This document shows positions 1 through 7,785 of a DNA stretch of 64,000 bases, one piece after another. Made by a program: the position numbers and the translations under genes. The notes beneath the pieces were generated by a model, which was given only the letters and a program-made list of their open reading frames with translations, was not told where the DNA came from and did not search any database. Numbering within the stretch: position 1 is the stretch's first letter; the number at the start of each line of letters is the position of its first letter. The DNA comes from Bacillota bacterium (lineage in GTDB: Bacteria > Bacillota > Clostridia > Oscillospirales > Ruminococcaceae): NCBI GenBank assembly GCA_023443315.1, contig JAEZVA010000049.1, forward strand, positions 19,312 through 83,311, given 5' to 3'.

Positions 1-1
1 T

Positions 2-49
2 GCCAACATCTATCGAAAAAGAATAAAGAAGGAGACTGAGAGAATATGA
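2..49 (+). CDS. possible 3' end of an upstream gene (partial)
   Basis: One frame is open from the window edge to a TGA at 47-49, which overlaps the ATG of the next gene (ATGA). The visible tail is short and basic. In polyamine transporter operons the permease gene potC usually precedes potD, so this could be its end. Another frame stops at 24-26, so the choice is a guess from context. Confidence 0.3.
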   Translation, partial: ANIYRKRIKKETERI

Positions 50-1254
50 AACGGTTTGTATGTGTTATTGTCGCAGCTTGTGTTGCCTTGATGTGCGCCG
101 TACCCGTTATGGCAGAGGTCACCGTTGCAAACAGCGATGTTTACACTGCCCTTGAAGGACAGGCTATCACCTTAAACGTGTATAACTGGGGCGAGTATAT
201 CTCCGACGGCTCGGACGAATCCGTAAACATCAATGCCGAGTTTGAGCAGCTCACCGGCATTAAGGTACAGTATTCTACCTTTGCCTCCAACGAGGAGCTT
301 TACGCAAAGCTCAAAAGCGGCGGTTCACAGTACGATGTCATCATTCCATCCGACTATATGATTAGCCGTATGATCAAAGAGGATATGCTTGAACCCCTTG
401 ATTATTCGATGATACCCAACTTCTCAATGATTATGGACGAGTTTAAAGACCCCAACTACGACCCCGGCAATCGGTTCAGTGTGCCCTATATGTGGGGGAC
501 AGTGGGTATTATCTATAATACCGAGATGGTCACAAAGCCCGTCACGGGTTGGGATATCCTATGGGACAACGATTACAGCGGCAAGATTTTGATGTTCTCC
601 AACTCCCGCGACGCGTTCGGCGTTTCGCTGTTGCGCCTTGGGTACTCGCTTAACACCGAGAACGAGGCGGAACTGCGCGCGGCCAGCGATGAGCTAAAAA
701 AGCAAAAGCCCCTTGTGCAGTCCTACGTTATGGACGAAATCTTTGATAAGATGCAGGGCGGCGAAGCCGCACTCGCGCCATATTATGCGGGTGATGCCAT
801 TACCATGATGGACACCAACCCAAGCCTAGCGTGGGCGGTACCCGAGGAGGGAACCAACCGCTTTGTTGACGCCATGTGCATCCCGAAGGGCTCACCCAAC
901 AAGCAGGCGGCCGAGCTGTATATTAACTTTATGACCGAGACCGACATCGCCGTAGCTAACTGTGAGTACATTGGCTATTCCACCCCGCATACACAGGCGT
1001 ATGAGGCACTCGACCCTGAGATTACGGGCAACGTAGTCGCCTACCCGTCCCAGGAGGTTCTTGATAAAACCGAGAGCTTTGTTAACCTGTCGGATGAAAC
1101 CAACGCCTTGATTGACAGCCTGTGGACCGAACTGCTGGGTGCAAATGCAAAGAGCAGCAGCTGGGTGATTGTTGTGTTGCTTGTGGTTGCCATCGCGGTT
1201 GCAGTGGGATTGCCGCTATACAGAAAGGCAAAAAAGAACCGCCAAAACTACTAA
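46..1254 (+). CDS. potD: spermidine/putrescine-binding protein, PotD family, with C-terminal membrane anchor
   Basis: Periplasmic-binding-protein-type component of a polyamine ABC transporter; it would capture spermidine or putrescine outside the membrane and hand it to PotBC. The 402-residue product has a signal sequence (about 1-23), then the family start LNVYNWGEYI near residue 43, and later segments typical of PotD (YDVIIPSDYMI, VPYMWGTVGI). Usual PotD proteins are about 340-360 residues. The extra length here is a C-terminal hydrophobic helix (about 373-392) followed by a basic tail, so the protein is probably anchored at its C-terminus. No convincing lipobox is present: VAAC at residues 9-12 lies very early. 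The start follows AAGGAG at 28-33. The transporter genes should lie upstream, outside the window. Confidence 0.9.
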   Translation: MKRFVCVIVAACVALMCAVPVMAEVTVANSDVYTALEGQAITLNVYNWGEYISDGSDESVNINAEFEQLTGIKVQYSTFASNEELYAKLKSGGSQYDVIIPSDYMISRMIKEDMLEPLDYSMIPNFSMIMDEFKDPNYDPGNRFSVPYMWGTVGIIYNTEMVTKPVTGWDILWDNDYSGKILMFSNSRDAFGVSLLRLGYSLNTENEAELRAASDELKKQKPLVQSYVMDEIFDKMQGGEAALAPYYAGDAITMMDTNPSLAWAVPEEGTNRFVDAMCIPKGSPNKQAAELYINFMTETDIAVANCEYIGYSTPHTQAYEALDPEITGNVVAYPSQEVLDKTESFVNLSDETNALIDSLWTELLGANAKSSSWVIVVLLVVAIAVAVGLPLYRKAKKNRQNY

Positions 1255-1300
1255 TAAACGCAAAAATCAATACTTTAAGTAAATAGACTAAGTGCAATTA

Positions 1301-1346
1301 AAACAGCCGAACAGCATGCAGGGGTATGCTGTTCGGCTGTTTTTGT
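1301..1346 (+). terminator. rho-independent terminator after potD
   Basis: A 17-bp near-perfect stem (ACAGCCGAACAGCAT with its complement) and a 4-base loop are followed by TTTTTG. It separates potD from the c-di-GMP gene. Confidence 0.92.
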
Positions 1347-1384
1347 CATTCGACAGGATAATCAGCAAAATACGGCGTAATTGG

Positions 1385-1413
1385 TTGAATAATGAAATCT
1401 AATTATGTATAAT
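1385..1413 (+). promoter_or_regulatory. promoter of the c-di-GMP phosphodiesterase gene
   Basis: TTGAAT (1385-1390), 17-bp spacer, TATAAT (1408-1413), about 35 bases before the GTG start. The match to the vegetative sigma consensus is strong. Confidence 0.8.
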
Positions 1414-1447
1414 GTAAAAAAAGATAAAACGGCAAGGGGGATTTATT

Positions 1448-3781
1448 GTGAAGTTGGGACAAAAGCTGTTGCTGATTATGGTAATCGGCATGTCGGTGGT
1501 CACCCTTTCCATTATCACAATGGCCAATGTCGTTGCATTTCGATACATTAAGCAGGAAGAACAGCGCGATATCGTAAAAAGCTACGAAAATGCGACCCTG
1601 CTGCTGGGTGCCGAGGCACGCGCTATGATGCAGACCCTTTCGGACCGAGCGCAGAACGATATGGCATATCAGTTTGTCAGCAACCCAGACAAGCAGTATG
1701 TGATACATGAGCTGACGGGGAGTTCGCTCACAAACCTTGAGATAAACTATATCATTTTTTTTAATGAAAACGCAAATTTAGTTTATTTAAATGCCGACGG
1801 GGTTGAGCATGCAGTACAAAGCAGAGACAAGGGCGAGCTGCTTCGGCGAATAACAGACAAGTGGAAGACGGGCGTTTTATCCTTTGACGAGCAATATCTG
1901 GGTCTTACCGTCATCGACGACCGCTTTTTAATGATTGCGGGAATGCCCATTACGACAACAGACCAGCAGGAATCTTCGGGCTACCTTTTTATGGCGCGTT
2001 ATCTAGGTGATGAGTTTATGCAGGACATGAGCAGTATTCTGGGTGTGCAGGTTTCGGTAAACACCCATCCGCGCAAGGTTCATACATGCAGTATTAAGGA
2101 CAAAGCGTTCCAGTTTGATCCTGCCCAGCTTGTAACTACAACACGGGGAGATACGATTGAAGCCACCAATGTTCTATACGACAGGCTGACCGATACGGCC
2201 ATGGAAATCCATTTTACCCTATTGCGGGACTCTTACCGATTTGGCGTTGGTTCCATGCGGGTGATTGTAGCTGCCTCCATCTTAATCATAGGGTTAATCT
2301 CCTTTGCCATTGTCGGTTTGTTTAACCACACCATTCTGTTCCGCATCAAAAAGCTCAGCCGGTTTGTGGATGATGTCGCTGCAGGAAGGGACGTAACCCG
2401 AGTGGTATCCATGCCCGGGCACGACGAGGTGACGGCACTTGCCGAACACACCAATGCAATGCTCAGGCAGATAAGCCAAAACGAAGAAACACTCCAGTGG
2501 CAGGCGACGCACGATCTGTTGAGCGGGCTGTATAACCGGCACCGCTTCACTCAAATGGTGGGTGAGGCGATGCATACAAACGGGGAGTCTGCGAGACTCG
2601 GGCTTGTTTTGGTCGAGATGACCAACTTTAAACTACTTAAAACCACCCGAGGGCAGGCGGAGGGGGACGTTATCATTTCCTCTTTTGGGCGAAGGTTATT
2701 GGAATGCAAAGAGTGTGACGCGATCTCCGCACGGATGGGTCGTGACGAATACGCCATCCTTATCAACCTACACGGGGAATGCGACGTCAATTACATTGCA
2801 AACAGATTGGTCAGTATGCTGTGCGAGCCGATTGTGATGGACGTGGATGAAGTTGTAGCCGATATCAACGCGGGTGTGGCGTTTTATCCCCAGCACGCGG
2901 TGGATGTAGAAAGCCTGTTTCAGTGTGCAGACCTTGCGCTCACAGCGGCAAAGGCGGATGGCAACAACATTGTTCGACGGTACGAGCCCCACATGGCACA
3001 GAGATTCCTCAGCCGCCTTAGCACCATCAACGACCTAGGCAGGGCGTTAACAAACCGCGAGTTTTCCCTGCGCTATCAGCCGCAGGTCAATGCCGAAACG
3101 GGCGAGATCGTGGGAGCGGAAGCACTCCTTCGGTGGGAGCATCCCGAGAAGGGAATAATCGCACCCGCCGAGTTTATCCCGCTTGCCGAACAGAGCGGCA
3201 AGATTATTGAGATTGGTCGATGGGTACTACAAAAGGCTTGTATGGATGCGATGGAATGGATATTGCCATGGACGGTATCGATTAACATCTCTGCGCAGCA
3301 GGTCAAGCATCCCGAGTTTGTGGATGAGGTTATGAGCGCGCTAGAGCAGTCAGGGCTTCCTCCCCAGCGTTTGGTGCTAGAGATTACTGAATCGGCATTT
3401 ATCAACGACAAAAACAGTCTAAAGAGTATGCTCAACCGATTCCGAACCCTTGGCATTGCCATCTCGCTCGACGATTTTGGCACAGGGTATTCGTCGCTTA
3501 CCTACCTGCACGATTTTCCGATGGATGAGCTTAAAATCGACCGCTCGTTTGTCAGTGCAATCGGCAGTGATATGGAGACCTCCGCGATTATTGATACCAT
3601 CATTGTGCTTGCGGGCAAGCTGCACTTAAAGATTATTGCCGAGGGCGTAGAGAACCAGTCTCAGGCAAGCTTTCTGCGCAGCAGGGGGTGCGACCAGTTC
3701 CAAGGGTACCTGTACAGCAAGCCGGTTTTACAACAGGAGCTATTACAAAAACAGCGGAATGTTTTAGACGACAACGTCTAA
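1448..3781 (+). CDS. membrane GGDEF-EAL protein, probable c-di-GMP phosphodiesterase
   Basis: 777 residues, GTG start behind AAGGGGG. Layout: TM helix about 7-29; extracellular sensor region about 35-265 (CHASE4-like in length and position); second TM about 270-292; HAMP about 293-345; GGDEF about 365-505; EAL about 525-770. The GGDEF signature reads GRDEY (about 430-434), so the cyclase is probably inactive and may only bind GTP or c-di-GMP. The EAL domain keeps its key motifs: EALLRW near 558, DDFGTGYSS and KIDRSF. The net activity is therefore probably hydrolysis of c-di-GMP, tuned by an external signal. It is a single gene with its own promoter and terminator. Confidence 0.92.
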   Translation: MKLGQKLLLIMVIGMSVVTLSIITMANVVAFRYIKQEEQRDIVKSYENATLLLGAEARAMMQTLSDRAQNDMAYQFVSNPDKQYVIHELTGSSLTNLEINYIIFFNENANLVYLNADGVEHAVQSRDKGELLRRITDKWKTGVLSFDEQYLGLTVIDDRFLMIAGMPITTTDQQESSGYLFMARYLGDEFMQDMSSILGVQVSVNTHPRKVHTCSIKDKAFQFDPAQLVTTTRGDTIEATNVLYDRLTDTAMEIHFTLLRDSYRFGVGSMRVIVAASILIIGLISFAIVGLFNHTILFRIKKLSRFVDDVAAGRDVTRVVSMPGHDEVTALAEHTNAMLRQISQNEETLQWQATHDLLSGLYNRHRFTQMVGEAMHTNGESARLGLVLVEMTNFKLLKTTRGQAEGDVIISSFGRRLLECKECDAISARMGRDEYAILINLHGECDVNYIANRLVSMLCEPIVMDVDEVVADINAGVAFYPQHAVDVESLFQCADLALTAAKADGNNIVRRYEPHMAQRFLSRLSTINDLGRALTNREFSLRYQPQVNAETGEIVGAEALLRWEHPEKGIIAPAEFIPLAEQSGKIIEIGRWVLQKACMDAMEWILPWTVSINISAQQVKHPEFVDEVMSALEQSGLPPQRLVLEITESAFINDKNSLKSMLNRFRTLGIAISLDDFGTGYSSLTYLHDFPMDELKIDRSFVSAIGSDMETSAIIDTIIVLAGKLHLKIIAEGVENQSQASFLRSRGCDQFQGYLYSKPVLQQELLQKQRNVLDDNV

Positions 3782-3787
3782 TGGTAT

Positions 3788-3827
3788 AAAAGCGGTCGAT
3801 GGGCTTAAAGTCCGTCGACCGCTTTTT
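3788..3827. terminator. bidirectional terminator between convergent genes
   Basis: AAAAGCGGTCGA pairs with TCGACCGCTTTT across a 15-base loop and has T/A runs on both sides. One arm is inside the last codons of the facing aminotransferase gene, so that gene's 3' end doubles as terminator stem. Confidence 0.85.
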
Positions 3828-4980
3828 CTATGCGAAGCAATGCCTCTTGAACAACCGAGCGTGGACACGCGATGTTAATGCGCTCAAAGCCGCTTCCTCC
3901 CGCGCCAAACATCGTACCGGCATCCAGCCACAGCTTTGCCTTGTGAATAATCAGATCGTCAAGCGCCTGGTCACTTAGACCCAGCCTCGAAAAATCCAGC
4001 CATACCAGATAGGTGCCCTCGGGCTCCACCAGCGTTACCCCTGGCAGGCGGTCACGCACAAAGTCTCGAACCAGTGCCACGTTTTCGGCAAGATAGGCAA
4101 GCAGCGCATCAAGCCACTGGTCGCCCTGCTCATATGCCGCCTTGCAGGCGATAAGCCCCATGATGTTAGGCTCATCATAACCCGTGCGACGAATCTCTTG
4201 CTTAAAGCGGCGGCGCAGGGAGTCGTTTGCGATAAGTATGTTTGAAATCTGCAGCCCCGCAAGGTTAAAGGTTTTGCTGGGTGCCGTGCAGGTAATTGTG
4301 TTCTCGGCAAACTCTGGGCAAATGGAGGCAAACACCGTGTGGCGGTGCCCCGCGTGCACAAAGTCGGCATGAATCTCGTCCGAGAGAATGAGCACGTTAT
4401 GCCTTAAGCAGATTTCACCAATACGCGTCAATTCTTCTGTTGTCCAGACCCGCCCCACGGGGTTGTGTGGACTGCAAAGGATAAACAAACGAACCTTGTT
4501 CTGAATAATCTTTTCTTCAAAATCAGTAAAGTCCATCTTGTATCTGCCGTTTTCGTAAAGCAGTGTGCTTACAATAAGCTTGCGGTCGTTGTTTGTTACC
4601 GCCGAAGCGAAGGGATAGTAGACCGGCTGCTGAATCAGCACCGCATCGCCGGGCTCGGTAAACGCGCGTACCGCAGTGCACAGGGCGAATACCACACCGG
4701 GCGTCTTCACAACCCAAGATGGATCGATATCCCACGAAAAGCGACGCGAAAACCAGCGTTTCAACACATTAAAATAATCCTCTTTGGCGTCGGTGTAGCC
4801 AAACACACCATGCTCACAGCGCAGCATAAGAGCCTGTGTCACCGCTGGCGGTACGGTAAAATCCATATCTGCGACCCACATCGGCAGGGTATCGGCGGGC
4901 ATGCCGCGTTCGATAAAGAAGTCGTGTTTTAAGGAGTTGGTTCCGCTTCGTGTGATGGGTTTGTCAAAATCAAAGTTCAT
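3805..4980 (-). CDS. patB: MalY/PatB-type aminotransferase (cystathionine beta-lyase, C-S lyase)
   Basis: PLP-dependent fold-type I enzyme of 391 residues. MalY/PatB relatives cleave cystathionine to homocysteine, pyruvate and ammonia. Visible landmarks: MWVADMDF near 34-41 (family hallmark), SPHNPVGR at 170-177, SDEIHAD at 200-206 and SKTFNLAGLQ with the PLP lysine at K236. Only 2 bp separate it from the upstream MetB-family gene, so the two are cotranscribed. Together they would carry sulfur from cysteine to homocysteine. The other possible role is a cysteine desulfhydrase-like C-S lyase. Confidence 0.9.
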   Translation of the reverse strand: MNFDFDKPITRSGTNSLKHDFFIERGMPADTLPMWVADMDFTVPPAVTQALMLRCEHGVFGYTDAKEDYFNVLKRWFSRRFSWDIDPSWVVKTPGVVFALCTAVRAFTEPGDAVLIQQPVYYPFASAVTNNDRKLIVSTLLYENGRYKMDFTDFEEKIIQNKVRLFILCSPHNPVGRVWTTEELTRIGEICLRHNVLILSDEIHADFVHAGHRHTVFASICPEFAENTITCTAPSKTFNLAGLQISNILIANDSLRRRFKQEIRRTGYDEPNIMGLIACKAAYEQGDQWLDALLAYLAENVALVRDFVRDRLPGVTLVEPEGTYLVWLDFSRLGLSDQALDDLIIHKAKLWLDAGTMFGAGGSGFERINIACPRSVVQEALLRIEKAVDGL

Positions 4981-4982
4981 TG

Positions 4983-6122
4983 TTACAACCCTTTCAATGC
5001 GTTTTCAAGGTCAAGTATTAAATCGTCGGCACTTTCCAGCCCCACCGAAAAGCGAAGCAGACGGTCGTTAATGCCTTTTTGCAACCGTATCTCCTCCGGC
5101 ACATCCGCGTGGGTCTGCAGCATGGGGTAGGTGATAAGCGACTCCACCCCGCCAAGGCTTTCGGCATACTGAATTAGGCGCACGTTTTCAAGCAGGTGAC
5201 GGGCGGTTTCGGCGGTGTTGGTCTCAAATGAGATCATCGCGCCAAAACCAGATGCCTGACGGCAGGAAAGCGTATAGTGGGGGTGGCTTTCAAGCCCCAC
5301 GTAATGAACGGCGACGATCTTATTTTGTGTGCAAAGCCACTGCGCAACAACCTGTGCCGTTTTTTGCTGGTGCTGCAACCGAATAGGCAGGGTCTTTATG
5401 CCGCGCAGAAGCAGCCAGCTGTCAAACGGGGATAGACATGCGCCAATGGTCTTGTAGATAAACCGCAACCGCTCGGCGAGTATGGAACTGCCCGAAACCA
5501 AAAAGCCGGCAAGCGTGTCGTTGTGCCCGCCCAGATACTTGGTTCCGCTGTGCAGCACGATATCTGCGCCCAATGAGAGCGGGCGCATGAACATCGGCGT
5601 TAAAAAGGTATTGTCCACAATCAGCAGTACATCCTTGCCCGACAGAAGTTCAGCCACCGCAGCAACGTCGGTCACCTGCATCATCGGGTTGGTGGGCGTC
5701 TCCACAAACACCGCCTTCGTCGCGGGGCATAACGCAGCTTCCACTGCGGCAATATCCGAGGTGTTGACGTACTCTACGACAACGCCGTTCTTTTTGGATA
5801 GGTGGTCAAACAGCCTGCGCGAGCCGCCGTACAGGTCGTCCGACGCAACAATGTGGTCGCCCGGGCAAAACAGCTCCATCAGCGCCGTAACGGCCGCCAT
5901 GCCGGAAGAGAACGCCAGCGCGTCGACTCCGCCTTCCAGCTGGGCAAGCATCTTCTCAAGCTGCTCCCGCGTCGGGTTTTGTGTGCGGGAATAGTCATAC
6001 CCAGTGCTTATGCCAACCCCAGGGTGCGCAAAGGTCGCGGTTTGATAGATGGGGGTACTGATTGCGCCAGTGCAGTCCGGTTTTTTATCATTTAAATGAA
6101 TACATGAGGTAGAAAAATCCAT
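4983..6122 (-). CDS. Cys/Met-metabolism PLP enzyme (cystathionine gamma-synthase or gamma-lyase family)
   Basis: 379 residues, the normal family length. Motifs: YDYSRTQNPTR (about 42-52), FSSGMAA (71-77), ETPTNP (141-146), VDNTF (169-173) and the PLP-lysine segment SGTKYLGGHND with K195. The next gene is a MalY-type beta-lyase, so the likely step is cystathionine gamma-synthase (O-acylhomoserine plus cysteine). Gamma-lyase or O-acetylhomoserine sulfhydrylase cannot be excluded from sequence. The start is backed by GGAGG with 8-base spacing. Expression is probably controlled through the leader at 6123-6306. Confidence 0.9.
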   Translation of the reverse strand: MDFSTSCIHLNDKKPDCTGAISTPIYQTATFAHPGVGISTGYDYSRTQNPTREQLEKMLAQLEGGVDALAFSSGMAAVTALMELFCPGDHIVASDDLYGGSRRLFDHLSKKNGVVVEYVNTSDIAAVEAALCPATKAVFVETPTNPMMQVTDVAAVAELLSGKDVLLIVDNTFLTPMFMRPLSLGADIVLHSGTKYLGGHNDTLAGFLVSGSSILAERLRFIYKTIGACLSPFDSWLLLRGIKTLPIRLQHQQKTAQVVAQWLCTQNKIVAVHYVGLESHPHYTLSCRQASGFGAMISFETNTAETARHLLENVRLIQYAESLGGVESLITYPMLQTHADVPEEIRLQKGINDRLLRFSVGLESADDLILDLENALKGL

Positions 6123-6306
6123 TGCAGCAATCCTCCGTTATATTATGTAGACAAATCGTACTATGCACACATTCGAAACACAGAGGCGGCTGGTATAACG
6201 CGGCGGTCACATACCATCTGGAGTTCATTCCTTTCAGGCAAAAGAAGCCTAGTTCGCATCAAGACTGGACGATGCTTTTTTAAAAAGAGGTAAAACCTGC
6301 GTAATA
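6123..6306 (-). promoter_or_regulatory. long structured 5' leader of the trans-sulfuration operon
   Basis: About 180 bases lie between the promoter and the ATG at 6122. Reading the minus strand, three hairpins follow one another: GCATC..GATGC, AGGC..GCCT and TGGTAT..ATACCA with a GC-rich loop. Methionine and cysteine genes of this phylum often use SAM riboswitches or T-boxes, but I could not match either consensus. The leader is structured; its ligand and mechanism are unknown. Confidence 0.4.
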
Positions 6307-6312
6307 AAATCA

Positions 6313-6342
6313 ATCATATGACATAACTGGGTTTGTTGTCAA
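6313..6342 (-). promoter_or_regulatory. promoter of the trans-sulfuration operon
   Basis: On the minus strand, TTGACA (6342-6337), 18-bp spacer, TATGAT (6318-6313). Excellent consensus match, giving a transcript start near 6306. Confidence 0.8.
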
Positions 6343-6551
6343 CGGCATTTTAGGCAGCATCCTGCATACAATGCCCTATACAGAAAGTTTTCACCGTTCA
6401 TACAATCACAAAGCTAGATAATTTACTCTAAAGCATGTATAATAGAAAATGATAATTTGTTACTTTTGCTGCACAGACCACGACAGCCTGAGGGAAGCGA
6501 TACGATGATTCACTTAAAAACGCAGCATTGTATTTGATATGGAGGCAGCCT
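6343..6551 (+). promoter_or_regulatory. intergenic region with -10 box for the acyltransferase gene
   Basis: With the leader above, this completes a 429-base gap between divergent genes. TATAAT at 6438-6443 is preceded by only a weak -35 (TAGATA at 6415-6420). GGAGG at 6541-6545 is the ribosome site for the ATG at 6552. Nothing else was recognised. Confidence 0.5.
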
Positions 6552-7772
6552 ATGGAACTCAAGGCAAGACATAAGATTGCCACGGCGATCTTACGCCCCA
6601 TTGTGGGGGCATACTGCCGGGTGGCTTACAACCTCAGATTGCCCGCAGTCTCGGAGCTAAAACAGATTCCGTCACCCTGTTTTGTGGTGGCAAACCACAA
6701 CAGTGACCTTGATCCTGTTTTTTTGTCAATGTGTATCCCGTCGCCCGTGTTTTATGTTGCGAGCGACCATCTGTTTCGGCTTGGGTTTATCAGCAAGCTG
6801 TTGCGCTACTTCTTCTCTCCAATCCCGAAGCTGAAATCAACTAGTGACATCAAAACTATCCGCGATATCATTGCCGCACTTCGCTCAGGCGCCAGCGCAG
6901 GGGTATTTCCGGAGGGAAACCGCTCGTGGGATGGGGAGACCATGGCGTTTTCACCTGCAATAGGCAAGCTGCTACATCATCTTGGCGTGCCGATTGTGGT
7001 GTTTCGCATCCATGGCGCGTATATGGCATTCCCACGCTGGGGTGACAAAAACCGACGTGGGCGCATTGAATGCCGGTTGGTGCGCGTCCTTTCCCCCGAA
7101 ACCGTAAAGCAGATGGGCATCGATGAGCTAAACGAGCTGGTGCGTAACGACCTGTGGGTAGACGCTGCACAGGATCAACGCGACGAGCCTGTGCGGTTTA
7201 TGGGCAAAAACCTTGCACAGAGCATCGAAACGGTTTTATATGCTTGCCCGTCCTGCGGCGGGTTTACGACAATACAGTCAAAGGGGAACGAGGCTTTCTG
7301 TGCCTGTGGTTTGCGCTTTCGATATGACGAATTTGGCGTGCTTCACGGCGCACCCTATCAAAGCATTGCCGGCTGGAATCGCTGGCAGACGCGCCACCTG
7401 GAACAGCATCTTGGGGGCATGGAAAAGGCAGACGACAACACCGCCATATTTTGCGATGAGAATCAAACCCTCCACAGCATCGAGCGCGCATCCAAAACCC
7501 GCTTTGTAGCCAAGGGTCGGCTTTGCATCTACCGCGATCGTTTGGTGCTAGAGGGTAAGGACGAGACGATAGAGTTTTCTCTGCAATCGATTTCGCGCCT
7601 AGAGATATGGGGCAGGCTCACGCTGCAGTTTTCTACCTTAGACGGTCGCCACTACGAGATAAAAAGCAAACGCGTTCGCAGCGCGTATAAGTATCAGCAG
7701 GTGTACAACCTGCTTGCTCACCTTCGCGGGGAACAGAATGCGGGTGTGTCGGCAGATGAAATAAAAACATGA
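6552..7772 (+). CDS. PlsC-like acyltransferase with C-terminal zinc ribbon and extra beta domain
   Basis: 1-acylglycerol-3-phosphate acyltransferase family. The first 220 residues contain the catalytic NHNSDLDP (HX4D, H49/D54) and FPEGNRSW (119-126, substrate block). After that come a CPSCGG..CACG zinc-ribbon-like segment (about 232-258) and a C-terminal region of about 110 residues that looks like a PH-type beta domain. Ordinary PlsC proteins are about 200-250 residues, so this is an extended form of 406. I chose the ATG at 6552 because GGAGG sits 6 bases before it; an in-frame start at 6528 lacks one. The GltS-type gene follows after 13 bp, suggesting one transcript. Lipid substrate unknown. 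Confidence 0.8.
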   Translation: MELKARHKIATAILRPIVGAYCRVAYNLRLPAVSELKQIPSPCFVVANHNSDLDPVFLSMCIPSPVFYVASDHLFRLGFISKLLRYFFSPIPKLKSTSDIKTIRDIIAALRSGASAGVFPEGNRSWDGETMAFSPAIGKLLHHLGVPIVVFRIHGAYMAFPRWGDKNRRGRIECRLVRVLSPETVKQMGIDELNELVRNDLWVDAAQDQRDEPVRFMGKNLAQSIETVLYACPSCGGFTTIQSKGNEAFCACGLRFRYDEFGVLHGAPYQSIAGWNRWQTRHLEQHLGGMEKADDNTAIFCDENQTLHSIERASKTRFVAKGRLCIYRDRLVLEGKDETIEFSLQSISRLEIWGRLTLQFSTLDGRHYEIKSKRVRSAYKYQQVYNLLAHLRGEQNAGVSADEIKT

Positions 7773-7785
7773 GGGGGAAAAAGCG

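Noticed and set aside
6181..6215. TGGTATAACGCGG on the plus strand, similar to a T-box antiterminator
   Set aside because: A T-box leader on that strand would have to begin inside the MetB-family gene, and no specifier stem was seen.
6229..6290. Plus-strand stretch CTTTCAGGCAAAAG..ACTGGAC resembling the end of a glycine-riboswitch aptamer
   Set aside because: The conserved CCGAAGG core and the following GGAC are missing, it lies between divergent genes, and the next plus-strand gene is an acyltransferase.
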